The notes under the pieces were generated by a model. That model was not told where the DNA came from and ran no database searches. It was given only the letters and a program-made list of their open reading frames with translations. Source: Myxococcales bacterium (GTDB taxonomy: Bacteria > Myxococcota_A > Polyangia > Haliangiales > Haliangiaceae). From it: 64,000 nucleotides of DNA. This document shows positions 25,067-32,946 of the stretch, in pieces (position 1 is the first letter of the stretch; each line of letters starts with the position of its first letter). Location of the stretch: positions 62,001-126,000 of the forward strand of contig JADJJK010000001.1 of NCBI GenBank assembly GCA_016706545.1, written 5' to 3'. A program made the translations under genes and the position numbers.

Positions 25067-26535
25067 GAAACGGCGGTCGCAAGGCGCTGGTGGTGATCCC
25101 GCTCTCCAAGAGCATCCAGTACATGTTCGGCCTGGCGGCGCCGCTCGCCTGGCTGTTCGCCGGCCGCGCCGACAGGGTGCGCGGCGTCTACGGCCACGAG
25201 CTGTCCGAGGCGCTCATCCGCGAGCACGACACCTTCATCCTAGAGCTGTGCTGGTTCACCGCGCTCTACGAGGTGGGGCTGCTGGCCCGCTACATCAAGG
25301 ACGTCAACCCTCAGGCCAAGGTCCTCATCGGCGGGCTCTACAGCCAGATGGCGTACCACGACCTCATGGCCCACTACCCCATCGACTACTTCATCCGCGG
25401 CGACAACGAGCTGCCGCTGGCCATGTTCCTCGACGGCGAGGATCCGCGCGACATCCCCAACTTCGTCGGGCAGGACTTCGAGAGGCCGATCGAGTACCTG
25501 TTCAACCAGAAGGACTTCGCCTCGCTCGACTTCGATCTGAGCTGGTTCCCGCAGTACACCACGATGATCGACCGGTTCCCGACCACCGACAACCAGCAGT
25601 ATCGCGTGCCGATGATCATCACGTCGCGCGGCGGCTGCGCGGTGCCGCACCGCGGCTGCGACTACTGCATGGGCGCGCGGCTCAAGGTGATGGGCAAGCT
25701 CTATGGCCGCCCGGTCATCAGCATGGACAACGACAGCCTCATCCACCTGATCCGCAAGGCGGAGCGGTTCGGCGAGTTCAGTATCTATGTCACCAGCGAG
25801 TGTGACTATGACCTGACCTCGATCCAGTGTGACGCCAAGGTCTTCATCGAGATCGACGGCAAGGTCAGCGCGGAGCGGCTCCGCAAGATCATGTATGCGT
25901 TTCGCCGGTCCGAGCTGATGATCCCGGTGCATAGCGACGGCATCATGGGCGGCGAGATCCTCGCGGACTGCCGGGAGATCGTCGCGCTGTCCGACGAGCA
26001 CCACGTGATCAAGCTGGTGGCGTACGCCGACGAGGTCGCCGCGCTGGGCCACATCCCCGACGAGTCGCTGGTCTACGTGCTCGATACGTTCCTGCCCGAG
26101 TGGAGTCACTACGACGTCTACTCCAAGTGGGATCAGGCCGTCGCGGTGGCCAAGGACCGCTTCGCCTGGGTGCTGTGGCAGCTCGACAAGCACGGCATCG
26201 TGCCGCGCAACAAGATCTACATGAAGTCCCACCTCCGGGCGGTGATGGGAGATCACCCGGCGCTCCGTCCCGGCGCGGTTGGCATGCCCATCCGCAGCTC
26301 GGTCCGGACGCCCTCGGAAGGGGGTGGAGGGGTGACGAGCGGGACGCCGGAGGGGCGAGCTTTCTTCCTGGAAGCTCGCCGAGCGGTACCCGGCTTGACC
26401 TTAGTACTCGATCGCCTCGACCACGCCGCTGCACCGACCTTCGCCAGCCGACCAGCCCCAGGTGTGGATGACGCAGCACCCGTTGGTGGTGGAGCCGTTG
26501 GTGGCGCAGTCACCGCCGGAGCTACCGGACGATAG
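25063..26535 (+). CDS. Radical SAM-like protein 7 with atypical CX6CX2C motif
   Basis: 490 residues from the ATG at 25063, overlapping the previous TGA, with GAGGAG seven bases before. The first 140 residues are B12-binding-like (AKVLIGGLYSQMAYHDLMAH, then IDYFIRGDNE). The putative cluster motif is CAVPHRGCDYC: Cys192, Cys199 and Cys202, so six residues separate the first two Cys where three is usual. The later core is poorly matched but has FGEFSIYVTSECDYDLTSIQ. After about residue 415 the sequence turns into Gly/Ala-rich low complexity, and the last 135 bases overlap the 3' end of the oppositely oriented Tat protein gene. The true C-terminus may be nearer 26330 if a frameshift or error is present. 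A radical SAM role is likely but less certain than for its neighbours. Confidence 0.68.
   Translation: MRNGGRKALVVIPLSKSIQYMFGLAAPLAWLFAGRADRVRGVYGHELSEALIREHDTFILELCWFTALYEVGLLARYIKDVNPQAKVLIGGLYSQMAYHDLMAHYPIDYFIRGDNELPLAMFLDGEDPRDIPNFVGQDFERPIEYLFNQKDFASLDFDLSWFPQYTTMIDRFPTTDNQQYRVPMIITSRGGCAVPHRGCDYCMGARLKVMGKLYGRPVISMDNDSLIHLIRKAERFGEFSIYVTSECDYDLTSIQCDAKVFIEIDGKVSAERLRKIMYAFRRSELMIPVHSDGIMGGEILADCREIVALSDEHHVIKLVAYADEVAALGHIPDESLVYVLDTFLPEWSHYDVYSKWDQAVAVAKDRFAWVLWQLDKHGIVPRNKIYMKSHLRAVMGDHPALRPGAVGMPIRSSVRTPSEGGGGVTSGTPEGRAFFLEARRAVPGLTLVLDRLDHAAAPTFASRPAPGVDDAAPVGGGAVGGAVTAGATGR
26354..26380. terminator. Hairpin between convergent genes
   Basis: GGCGAGCTT (26354-26362) pairs perfectly with AAGCTCGCC (26372-26380) around a nine-base loop. 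It lies 21 bases past the stop of the minus-strand Tat protein gene and inside the low-complexity tail of radical SAM gene 7. No T-run follows on either strand, so termination is only a possibility. Confidence 0.4.
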
Positions 26536-26994
26536 CTCGCTGTCCAGGAAGCCCGGCTCGTTGAGCGAGGCCGCGCCGTCATACAGCTCGGAGACCGCGA
26601 GGATCCTCTTGAGCCGGCCGCGCTTGGTCGTGTCGTCGGTCTCGCCGATCAGCTCCGTGAGGACGGCGGTGTTGGAGCTCCACGTCCGCAGGCTGCCTAC
26701 CGCGTCCGACGTCTCCATGAAGCTGGCGTAGGCGCTCGGATCGGCGAGCAGACCATCGACCACCTCATCGAGCGCGGCGACGAACTCGCGCCGGACCTCC
26801 GGGAACGACGCGATCTGCCGATACTTGGCCTCGTTGAGCGCGAAGGGGGTGGCGCCCAGCTCCACAGCTCCACCTGCGCCTGGCTCGGTGGCGCAGCCGG
26901 CGGCCAGGCCGCTAGAGAGCGTCCCCACCGCCCCCACACCAAGCACGGCGGTCGCGCCTTTTTTCAAAAAGTCTCTGCGATTGCTATCAGCCAT
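26401..26994 (-). CDS. Tat-exported small protein, candidate precursor peptide of the locus
   Basis: 197 residues from an ATG at 26994 with a strong CAGGAG site seven bases upstream. The start MADSNRRDFLKKGATAVLGV is a clear twin-arginine signal (Asn-Arg-Arg-Asp-Phe-Leu-Lys) with a hydrophobic stretch ending LSSGLAAGC, possibly a lipoprotein Cys34. Residues 50-150 are helical and charged (FPEVRREFVAALDEVVDGLL). The last 45 residues change character: Ser/Gly/Asn-rich with Cys163, Cys173, Cys174 and Cys188 and a TNGCCVIHTWGWSAGEGRC stretch. It lies alone on the minus strand in the middle of the plus-strand radical SAM genes. I do not recognise a family. Leader-plus-core layout and position make it the best substrate candidate for the enzymes around it, or else a Tat-exported effector. 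Confidence 0.8.
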   Translation of the reverse strand: MADSNRRDFLKKGATAVLGVGAVGTLSSGLAAGCATEPGAGGAVELGATPFALNEAKYRQIASFPEVRREFVAALDEVVDGLLADPSAYASFMETSDAVGSLRTWSSNTAVLTELIGETDDTTKRGRLKRILAVSELYDGAASLNEPGFLDSELSSGSSGGDCATNGSTTNGCCVIHTWGWSAGEGRCSGVVEAIEY

Positions 26995-27363
26995 GGCCCT
27001 TCTCCTGAAAACAACTGGGTTGATACACCGCTTTCGAGACCACCAACCGGGGAGTTCCCACCTGCGCGGATCCGGGTAAGCTCTCGAAGCGCCTTGCGAT
27101 GATTTGTGCTGCGCTTTCGCCGACGAGCATGCGAGCGGTGGCCGCGAGAATCAATGATCGTCGCATGCGGCGCGGTGTCGCTGCGCTTTGCTTCATGAAC
27201 GGCCAGGAAAGGAGACACAACTGGCTTCCTTGAAGCTCCATAATCGTTAGCTGCACTACCCTTACCAGACGTCGGCGCAAGAGCTGCGCGCGCCAGCGTG
27301 CCGCACCGCGGCGAACCCGCGACGGAACAGCGCAGGTCTGGCTATCCGCCCTCCACTCTCTCG
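26995..27363. promoter_or_regulatory. Divergent intergenic region between Tat protein gene and YcaO gene
   Basis: 369 bases with no convincing gene. It must carry the promoter of the Tat protein (minus strand, ribosome site at about 27002-27007) and perhaps a second promoter for YcaO and the genes behind it. A 69-codon minus-strand frame from an ATG at 27196 runs into the Tat gene start (stop at 26987) but has no ribosome site or recognisable sequence; it could be a leader ORF or chance. Confidence 0.45.
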
Positions 27364-29442
27364 ATGAGTGGAAATACGCCCTTGAGTTCCTCTACACTCG
27401 ACGAGCGACACGACACCTTCGGCAGGCTGGGTCAGACCATGCAATTGCACGCTGCGAAGAAGATCTACGCCAGTTCGTTCTGCGCGACGCCCGAGCAAAC
27501 GGTGGATCGGATTCGAGAGGGGTTCCGCCGCCTGGGACTCGAGATCACGTATACCGCCAACGCCACCGCGCCGTCGCGCTGGTTCTCGACCTCGGTGGCG
27601 GCGCCGGTGCTGGGCACCTTCTCTGGTCACGCGCACGTTCGCGGCATGCCGCCGCAGTTTGGCACCAACGGCAAGGGCATGTCGCACAGGCTGGCCATGG
27701 CCAGCGCCTTCGGCGAGCTGTGCGAGCGGTACTCGGTGGGCGTGCTGCACAGCTACTACTCCGCGTACGCGCGCGACCGGGGCCTGGTCAGCGACCAGGT
27801 CTACGACTACCTGGCCAACGTGAAGTTCCTCGCCGGGCACGTGGTGGGGCCGCGTGAGCAGATAGCGGAGCAGCTCGAGCTTGACCCCATCCTGCGCCAG
27901 GCCGGCATGAGCGACGCCGAGATCGGGCGGCTCTTCGAGCTGCCGATCTCGCGCAACTGGGTGGATGGCTACTCGCTGGTGCAGGAGCGCGCGCAGAAGG
28001 TGCCGCTCACCCTGCTCACCACGCTCACCGGCTCCAACGGCATGGCGGCGGGCAACACGACGGCCGAGGCCATCACCCACGCGATGGGCGAGCTCTTCGA
28101 GCGCTACTGCACCTGGAAGATCGTGCTGGGCGGGATCGACTGCCCGACGATCGCGCGGGACAGCATCGTCGACGAAGAGGTCCTCGGCGTGCTGCGGCAG
28201 TTCGACGACGCCGGCATCGAGGTCACCATCAAGGACTTCAGCCTCGGCGGCACCTTCCCGGTGGTGGGCACGCTGTTTCGCAACCGGAACCTCGAGCAGG
28301 TCTCGGGCCCGGCGGCGCGCCCATGTCAGGATCACTTCGGCTACACGCTGCGCGCCGGCTCGGCGCCGCGCAGCAAGGAGGCGTTGCTGCGCTGCCTGAC
28401 CGAGGAGATGCAGGGGGTGCTGCTGCACGAGTACACCAGCCGACAATCCGCCGTGCCGCTGTGGAGCTACTGGATCGGAGAGATGGGGCGAAGCTACGAG
28501 CCGCGCAGCAACGAGGCGCTGATCCAGACCGGGGTGGACCGCCGCGACTTCAACCGGCACGGCGACGTCCGCTTCCTGGAGCGCGGAGAGGACACCTCGT
28601 TTCAAGCTCTGTGGAACTGGGACCACGAGGACTGCCTGGGCGACGTCGAAGAGTCGCTGGCGATCTGCCGGCGCTTGAACGCCGACGCGGTGGTGGTGGA
28701 CACCACGCACCCGGTCATCGGGTTCCCCAGCGTGGTCGTGTTCGTGCCGCAGTTTCTCACCTGCAGCAACGTGTTCGAGAACGTGAGGCAGACGGTGGCC
28801 CACACCAGAGAGCAGCTCCAGCTCGGGCACCCCGCCACGCTGGCGCAACGGCTGCCCACCCAGCACTTCGAGCTGAGCGACGGCTGGCTGGAGCATCCAG
28901 AGGCGATGCGCGACCTCACCCGCGCCATCGAAGGCTACCTCGCGGCGTTCTTCCCGTCCCACCAGTGGCACACCTGGCGGCGCCTGTGGCCGGTGAACCT
29001 CTGCCAGCTACTGGCCTACCTTCACCTGGCGCAAGGCGACCACCAGCAAGCCATCCACATGAGCGAGCTGTGGCGCATCACCGGGGCCACGCCGAGCTCG
29101 CAGCGCGCCGCGGCGCAGCTCGGCCGGCTGCTGCGCCAGCACCAGCGAGACCGCGAGCAAGACGCGCTCGGAGCGCAGCAGGCGCTGGCGGCTGGGCTCG
29201 CCGAGCTCGACCCGGAGCACCGGTTCCTGGTGACCACGCCGCGGCTCAACCCGTTTCGCTATCTCGCCGACCGGCCCGAGCCGCTGCCCTGGGAGGCCGA
29301 ATGGAATCGCCTGCTGCACGAGGAGTACCGGCGCTTCTTCGAGTCGTTCCAGCCTGGCGCCCAGGCCGCCGCCCAGCCTGGCGCCCAGGCCGGCGCCCAG
29401 GCCGGCGCGGCCAAGGAGGAGGCTGATGTCGCGAGCGCTTGA
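27364..29442 (+). CDS. ycaO: YcaO-family protein of the E. coli type with TPR-like C-terminus
   Basis: 692 residues from the ATG at 27364; a later Met at about 27439 (MQLHAAKK) is also possible. The ATP-binding YcaO signatures are present: NGKGMSHRLAMASAFGELCE with ER following, GNTTAEAITHAMGELFERYC, and LRCLTEEMQGVL. The order of motifs (DCPTIA, IKDFSLGGTFPVVGTLFRN, ALWNWDHEDC) and the TPR-like end (LAYLHLAQGDHQQAIHMSEL) track E. coli YcaO and not the azoline cyclodehydratases. E. coli YcaO has been linked to RimO methylthiolation of ribosomal protein S12; other family members use ATP to make azolines, amidines or thioamides in peptides. Here it overlaps a cysteine desulfurase gene, so a sulfur-related step is plausible. 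A Pro-Gly-Ala-Gln repeat precedes the stop. Confidence 0.85.
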   Translation: MSGNTPLSSSTLDERHDTFGRLGQTMQLHAAKKIYASSFCATPEQTVDRIREGFRRLGLEITYTANATAPSRWFSTSVAAPVLGTFSGHAHVRGMPPQFGTNGKGMSHRLAMASAFGELCERYSVGVLHSYYSAYARDRGLVSDQVYDYLANVKFLAGHVVGPREQIAEQLELDPILRQAGMSDAEIGRLFELPISRNWVDGYSLVQERAQKVPLTLLTTLTGSNGMAAGNTTAEAITHAMGELFERYCTWKIVLGGIDCPTIARDSIVDEEVLGVLRQFDDAGIEVTIKDFSLGGTFPVVGTLFRNRNLEQVSGPAARPCQDHFGYTLRAGSAPRSKEALLRCLTEEMQGVLLHEYTSRQSAVPLWSYWIGEMGRSYEPRSNEALIQTGVDRRDFNRHGDVRFLERGEDTSFQALWNWDHEDCLGDVEESLAICRRLNADAVVVDTTHPVIGFPSVVVFVPQFLTCSNVFENVRQTVAHTREQLQLGHPATLAQRLPTQHFELSDGWLEHPEAMRDLTRAIEGYLAAFFPSHQWHTWRRLWPVNLCQLLAYLHLAQGDHQQAIHMSELWRITGATPSSQRAAAQLGRLLRQHQRDREQDALGAQQALAAGLAELDPEHRFLVTTPRLNPFRYLADRPEPLPWEAEWNRLLHEEYRRFFESFQPGAQAAAQPGAQAGAQAGAAKEEADVASA

Positions 29443-30742
29443 ACAACCGGCCTACCTGGCGGCGCTCGCGCCGTTGGCCGACGTCGGGCACGCTGCCGAC
29501 CCCGGGCACGCCGCCGACCCCGGACACGCCGCCGACCCCGGGCACGCCGCCGACCCCAGCGACGGTGGTCCGGTGTACCTCGACTGCAACGCGACGACGC
29601 CCCTCGAACCCGAGGTGCTCGAGGCGATGTCCCCCTACTTTCTGGGTGCGCCTGGCAACCCCTCTTCCTCGGACCACCGCCACGGCAAGCGGGCCGCTGG
29701 CGCGGTGGCCGCCGCCAGCGCCGCGATCGCGCAGCTCGTGGGCACCTCGGCCGAGCTGGTGATCTTCACCAGCGGCGCGACCGAGGCCAACAACCTGGCG
29801 ATCCTGGGGCTCGCGGCGCATGCCGAGAAGACCGGTCGCCGCCACATCATCAGCACCGAGCTCGAACACAAGGCGGTGCTCGAGCCGCTGCGCCACCTGC
29901 GCAGCCGCGGCTTCGACGTCGAGCTGCTGCAGCCGACCGCGGGAGGCTGGATCGATCCGGCGGCGCTGGCGCGCAGCCTCCGCCCCGAGACCTGCCTGGT
30001 CTCGATCATGCAGGTCAACAACGAGACCGGCGTGCGCCAGCCCCTCGAGCAGGTCGCCGACGTGATGGCCGGGCATGACGCCTATCTTCACGTCGACGCG
30101 GCGCAGGGCTTTGGCAAGGACCTCGCGCCGCTGCGCCATCCCCGAATCGATCTGATGAGCATCAGCGGACACAAGATCTTTGGTCCCATGGGGATCGGCG
30201 CGCTGATCTCGAAGCGACGCCCCGGCGGACAAGCGCCCCCGCTCTCGCCCCTCACCTTCGGCGGCGGCCAGCAGCGCGGACTGCGCCCCGGCACGTTGCC
30301 GGTGCCGCTGATCGTCGGCCTGGGCAAGGCCGCCGAGCTCGCTGGCCGCGACGCCGAGGAGCGAGCGGCGAGCTGCCGCGCCTTCCGCGAGCGCGCGCTG
30401 GAGGCGTTGTCCCCCCTGCGGCCGGTGGTGCTCGGAGATCCGGCGCGCAGCCTGCCGCACGTGCTGTGCGTGGCCTTCCCCGGCGTCACCTCGCCGCGGC
30501 TCGCGTCTGCGCTGGCCGCGCACATCAGCGTGTCGCGCGGGGCCGCGTGTACCGACGGCACGCATGAGGCGTTTAGCCATGTGCTCCTGGCCATGGGGCT
30601 CCCCGACGAGCAGCTCCAGGGCGCGATCCGCCTGTCGTGGTGCCATCGCACGCCGCAGCCCGACTGGCGCGGCGTGGTGCAGGTGGTGCAGCGGCTGCGC
30701 GGCAAGGTCCCGGACTGCTTCGCCTGCCGGGTCGGGTACTAG
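29426..30742 (+). CDS. Cysteine desulfurase (IscS/NifS/DndA type)
   Basis: 438 residues from the ATG at 29426, after GGAGGAGG and overlapping YcaO by 17 bases. From residue 50 on it is a standard class V aminotransferase-fold desulfurase: YLDCNATTPLEPEVLEAM, FTSGATEANNLAI, the PLP lysine Lys250 in SISGHKIFGPMGIG, and the persulfide Cys375 in SRGAACTDGTH. It would take sulfur from L-cysteine and pass it on as persulfide. The first 45 residues contain four copies of a GHAADP hexapeptide from an 18-bp tandem repeat (29486-29557), not part of the enzyme. Dedicated use by YcaO or by radical SAM sulfur-inserting enzymes of this locus is inferred from the overlap. Confidence 0.92.
   Translation: MSRALEQPAYLAALAPLADVGHAADPGHAADPGHAADPGHAADPSDGGPVYLDCNATTPLEPEVLEAMSPYFLGAPGNPSSSDHRHGKRAAGAVAAASAAIAQLVGTSAELVIFTSGATEANNLAILGLAAHAEKTGRRHIISTELEHKAVLEPLRHLRSRGFDVELLQPTAGGWIDPAALARSLRPETCLVSIMQVNNETGVRQPLEQVADVMAGHDAYLHVDAAQGFGKDLAPLRHPRIDLMSISGHKIFGPMGIGALISKRRPGGQAPPLSPLTFGGGQQRGLRPGTLPVPLIVGLGKAAELAGRDAEERAASCRAFRERALEALSPLRPVVLGDPARSLPHVLCVAFPGVTSPRLASALAAHISVSRGAACTDGTHEAFSHVLLAMGLPDEQLQGAIRLSWCHRTPQPDWRGVVQVVQRLRGKVPDCFACRVGY
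29486..29557 (+). repeat. Four 18-bp tandem repeats in the desulfurase 5' end
   Basis: Four units of GGGCACGCCGCCGACCCC type encode Gly-His-Ala-Ala-Asp-Pro repeats before the enzyme domain. Units differ at one base each. Confidence 0.92.
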
Positions 30743-30811
30743 GGCCGCCCCGTGAGCACCACAGAAGCCATGGAAGCTATGGACCCCAAGCTCCAAGATC
30801 GCGGAGTAGCC

Positions 30812-32944
30812 ATGCGACCAATGAAGCTAGCGCTGGTGCATACGCCGAGCGTGTGGGTGACCTCCATCCCCCTTGGCCTCGCCTACCTGAAGGCCTACCT
30901 GGCGCGCGAACAGCCAGAGGTCCGCGTGCGGATCCTCGACCTGAACAACCGGTTCTTCCGCGACGCCCGCGGCCGGCTCGGCGGGCTGTGCGCGCGCTGC
31001 CCGCGCCAGGCAGACGTGACCTGCGTGCCGCCGGAGCTGTTCTTCCGCGGCGAGGCGCTGGCGCAAGCCGAGCAGGCGTTCTACGACAGCGCGACGTTCC
31101 ACGACAAGGAACGCTACGCCGAGGCCTTCGCCCTCCACAACGAACACTATAGCTGGGCGATGCGCTGCCTCGACACGGTGCTCAAGCCGTTCGTGGCGCG
31201 CCCGGACGCAAGGCTCGACCCGGCGGTCCGCGCGCTCTTGCGTCCAGATCTCGACGCCATCGCGGCCGAGGCCCCGGACCTGGTCGGCTTCTCGGCGATG
31301 ACGATGCAGATCTCCTACTCGCTGGCGCTCGCCAAGCTGGTCAAGGAGGAGCTCGGCGTGCCGGTGGTGCTCGGCGGCCACTTCGTCTCGGTCTATGACC
31401 CGGCCGAGGTCATGCGCGCCAACCCGTTCCTCGACTACATCATCTACAAGGAGGGCGAGCGCGGGCTCGCCGGGCTGGTGAAGAACCTGGACACCCGGAC
31501 CTTCGCCGACGTACCAAACCTGGTCTACCGCGCCGAGGGCCAGGTGGTGGTCAACAAGGAGGGCTGGGTGAACAAGCTCGACGAGCTGCCCTTCCCCGAT
31601 CTGTCCGACTACGACCTGTCTAGCTACTTCAGCCCGACGCCGGTGGTGCCGATGCTGCACTCGCGCGGCTGCCACTGGGGCCGGTGCGCGTTCTGCGAGG
31701 AGAAGAGCGCCAGCGCCAAGTACCGCGCGCGCACGCCCAAGAACGTGGTCGACGAGATGGAGGCGCGACAGCGCGACCACGGCGTCAAGCACTTCCTGTT
31801 CTGCGACCAGACGATCACCGCCACCAGCCTGGAGCGGCTGGCCGACGAGATCCTCGCGCGCGGGCTCGAGGTCCGCTATGGCTTCAGCGGGTTCTACGCA
31901 TCGCGCCAGGTCACCCGCGAGCTGCTCGAGAAGGCGCACGCCTCCGGCTGCCGCTGGCTCTACATCGGCGTCGAGTCGCTCACCCAGCGCCTCATCGCGC
32001 TGATGGACAAGGGCACCGAGAGCGGCCACCTGCTGGACGTCATCCGCTGGTGTCGCGAGCTCGGCATCCTGCCGTTCGCCTCGTACTTCTTTGGCTTCCC
32101 CACCCAGACCGCCGAGGAGGTCAAGGAGGAGGCACGCCTGGCCAAGGAGCACGCGGCCTACTTCACGTTGCCCGGGGACGGCGGCGAGTTCTACCTGACG
32201 CGCGACAGCGACATCTACCGCCACCCGGAGAAGTACTCCGTCGACGAGCTCGAGACCCACGTCTCCTTCGCCACCGCGACCGGCACGATCACCAGCATCT
32301 CGCCGCGCTACCGCGCGCCCGGGCTCTCCGGCGCGCAGGCCAAGAAGCTGTTCCTTGAGACCGTGGGAGATGACTACCCGTACGAGGCGGGCGCGTTCTG
32401 GTCGCACTTCGTGCTGCTCGGCGACAACAACGTCGACCTGGTCTTCCCGCGCGCGTACTACCGATCCCAGCTCGCCAGGCCGCTGCGACGCCTGGCCGAG
32501 GGAGCGAGCCCCGCGCCTGACCCGCACGAGCGCGGCCCGCACGTGGCCAAGGTCAGCTACCACCTGGGCCTGGCGCTGGCCGCCGAGGGCCTGCACGCCG
32601 ACGCGCTGCCGCCGCTGCGGCGCGCAGCCGAGCTGGCGCCGGACAGCCCCGCGGCCCTGCGCGCGCTGGCGACCAGCGAGCTGGCCGCCGGCGAGCCAGA
32701 CGCCGCGCTGCGCGCCGCGGAGCGCGCGCTGGCGTGCAGCGAGCCCGACCTGGGGCTGGAGATCCTGGTGGCGAGCTGCCACGAACGACGAGGAGACCGC
32801 AAGGCCGCGCTCGAGATCTATCGCCAGCTCGCGCGCCGCTTCCCCTCCAAGATCGCGTTGTTTCGCCAGGTCGGACGGCTGAGCCGGCTGGTGGGCGACG
32901 AACCGAGCGTGCCGAGCGCCGAGCCGGCGGAGCCCGGGTACTAG
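30812..32944 (+). CDS. Radical SAM protein 8, B12-binding domain and TPR tail
   Basis: 710 residues from the ATG at 30812, chosen because GGAG stands five bases before it; a GTG 20 codons upstream lacks one. Residues 5-220 are B12-binding-like with a long insert (LALVHTPSVWVTSIPLGLAY, VVLGGHFVSVYDPAEVM, DYIIYKEGERGL). The cluster motif is SRGCHWGRCAFCEEK: Cys287, Cys292, Cys295, again CX4CX2C as in protein 1. WLYIGVESLTQRLI and ASYFFGFPTQTAEEV are typical core motifs. Residues about 585-690 form TPR-like helical repeats (HLGLALAAEGLHADALPPLR), which could hold a protein partner. It closely follows the desulfurase gene. Methylation or sulfur insertion are both possible. Confidence 0.87.
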   Translation: MRPMKLALVHTPSVWVTSIPLGLAYLKAYLAREQPEVRVRILDLNNRFFRDARGRLGGLCARCPRQADVTCVPPELFFRGEALAQAEQAFYDSATFHDKERYAEAFALHNEHYSWAMRCLDTVLKPFVARPDARLDPAVRALLRPDLDAIAAEAPDLVGFSAMTMQISYSLALAKLVKEELGVPVVLGGHFVSVYDPAEVMRANPFLDYIIYKEGERGLAGLVKNLDTRTFADVPNLVYRAEGQVVVNKEGWVNKLDELPFPDLSDYDLSSYFSPTPVVPMLHSRGCHWGRCAFCEEKSASAKYRARTPKNVVDEMEARQRDHGVKHFLFCDQTITATSLERLADEILARGLEVRYGFSGFYASRQVTRELLEKAHASGCRWLYIGVESLTQRLIALMDKGTESGHLLDVIRWCRELGILPFASYFFGFPTQTAEEVKEEARLAKEHAAYFTLPGDGGEFYLTRDSDIYRHPEKYSVDELETHVSFATATGTITSISPRYRAPGLSGAQAKKLFLETVGDDYPYEAGAFWSHFVLLGDNNVDLVFPRAYYRSQLARPLRRLAEGASPAPDPHERGPHVAKVSYHLGLALAAEGLHADALPPLRRAAELAPDSPAALRALATSELAAGEPDAALRAAERALACSEPDLGLEILVASCHERRGDRKAALEIYRQLARRFPSKIALFRQVGRLSRLVGDEPSVPSAEPAEPGY

Positions 32945-32946
32945 CG

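Noticed and set aside
26987..27196. 69-codon minus-strand frame just before the Tat protein gene
   Set aside because: No ribosome binding site and no recognisable sequence; kept only as a note in the intergenic entry.
29426..30742. DndA of a DNA phosphorothioation system
   Set aside because: The desulfurase resembles DndA in general sequence, but no dndB-E-like genes are adjacent; the neighbours are YcaO and radical SAM genes.
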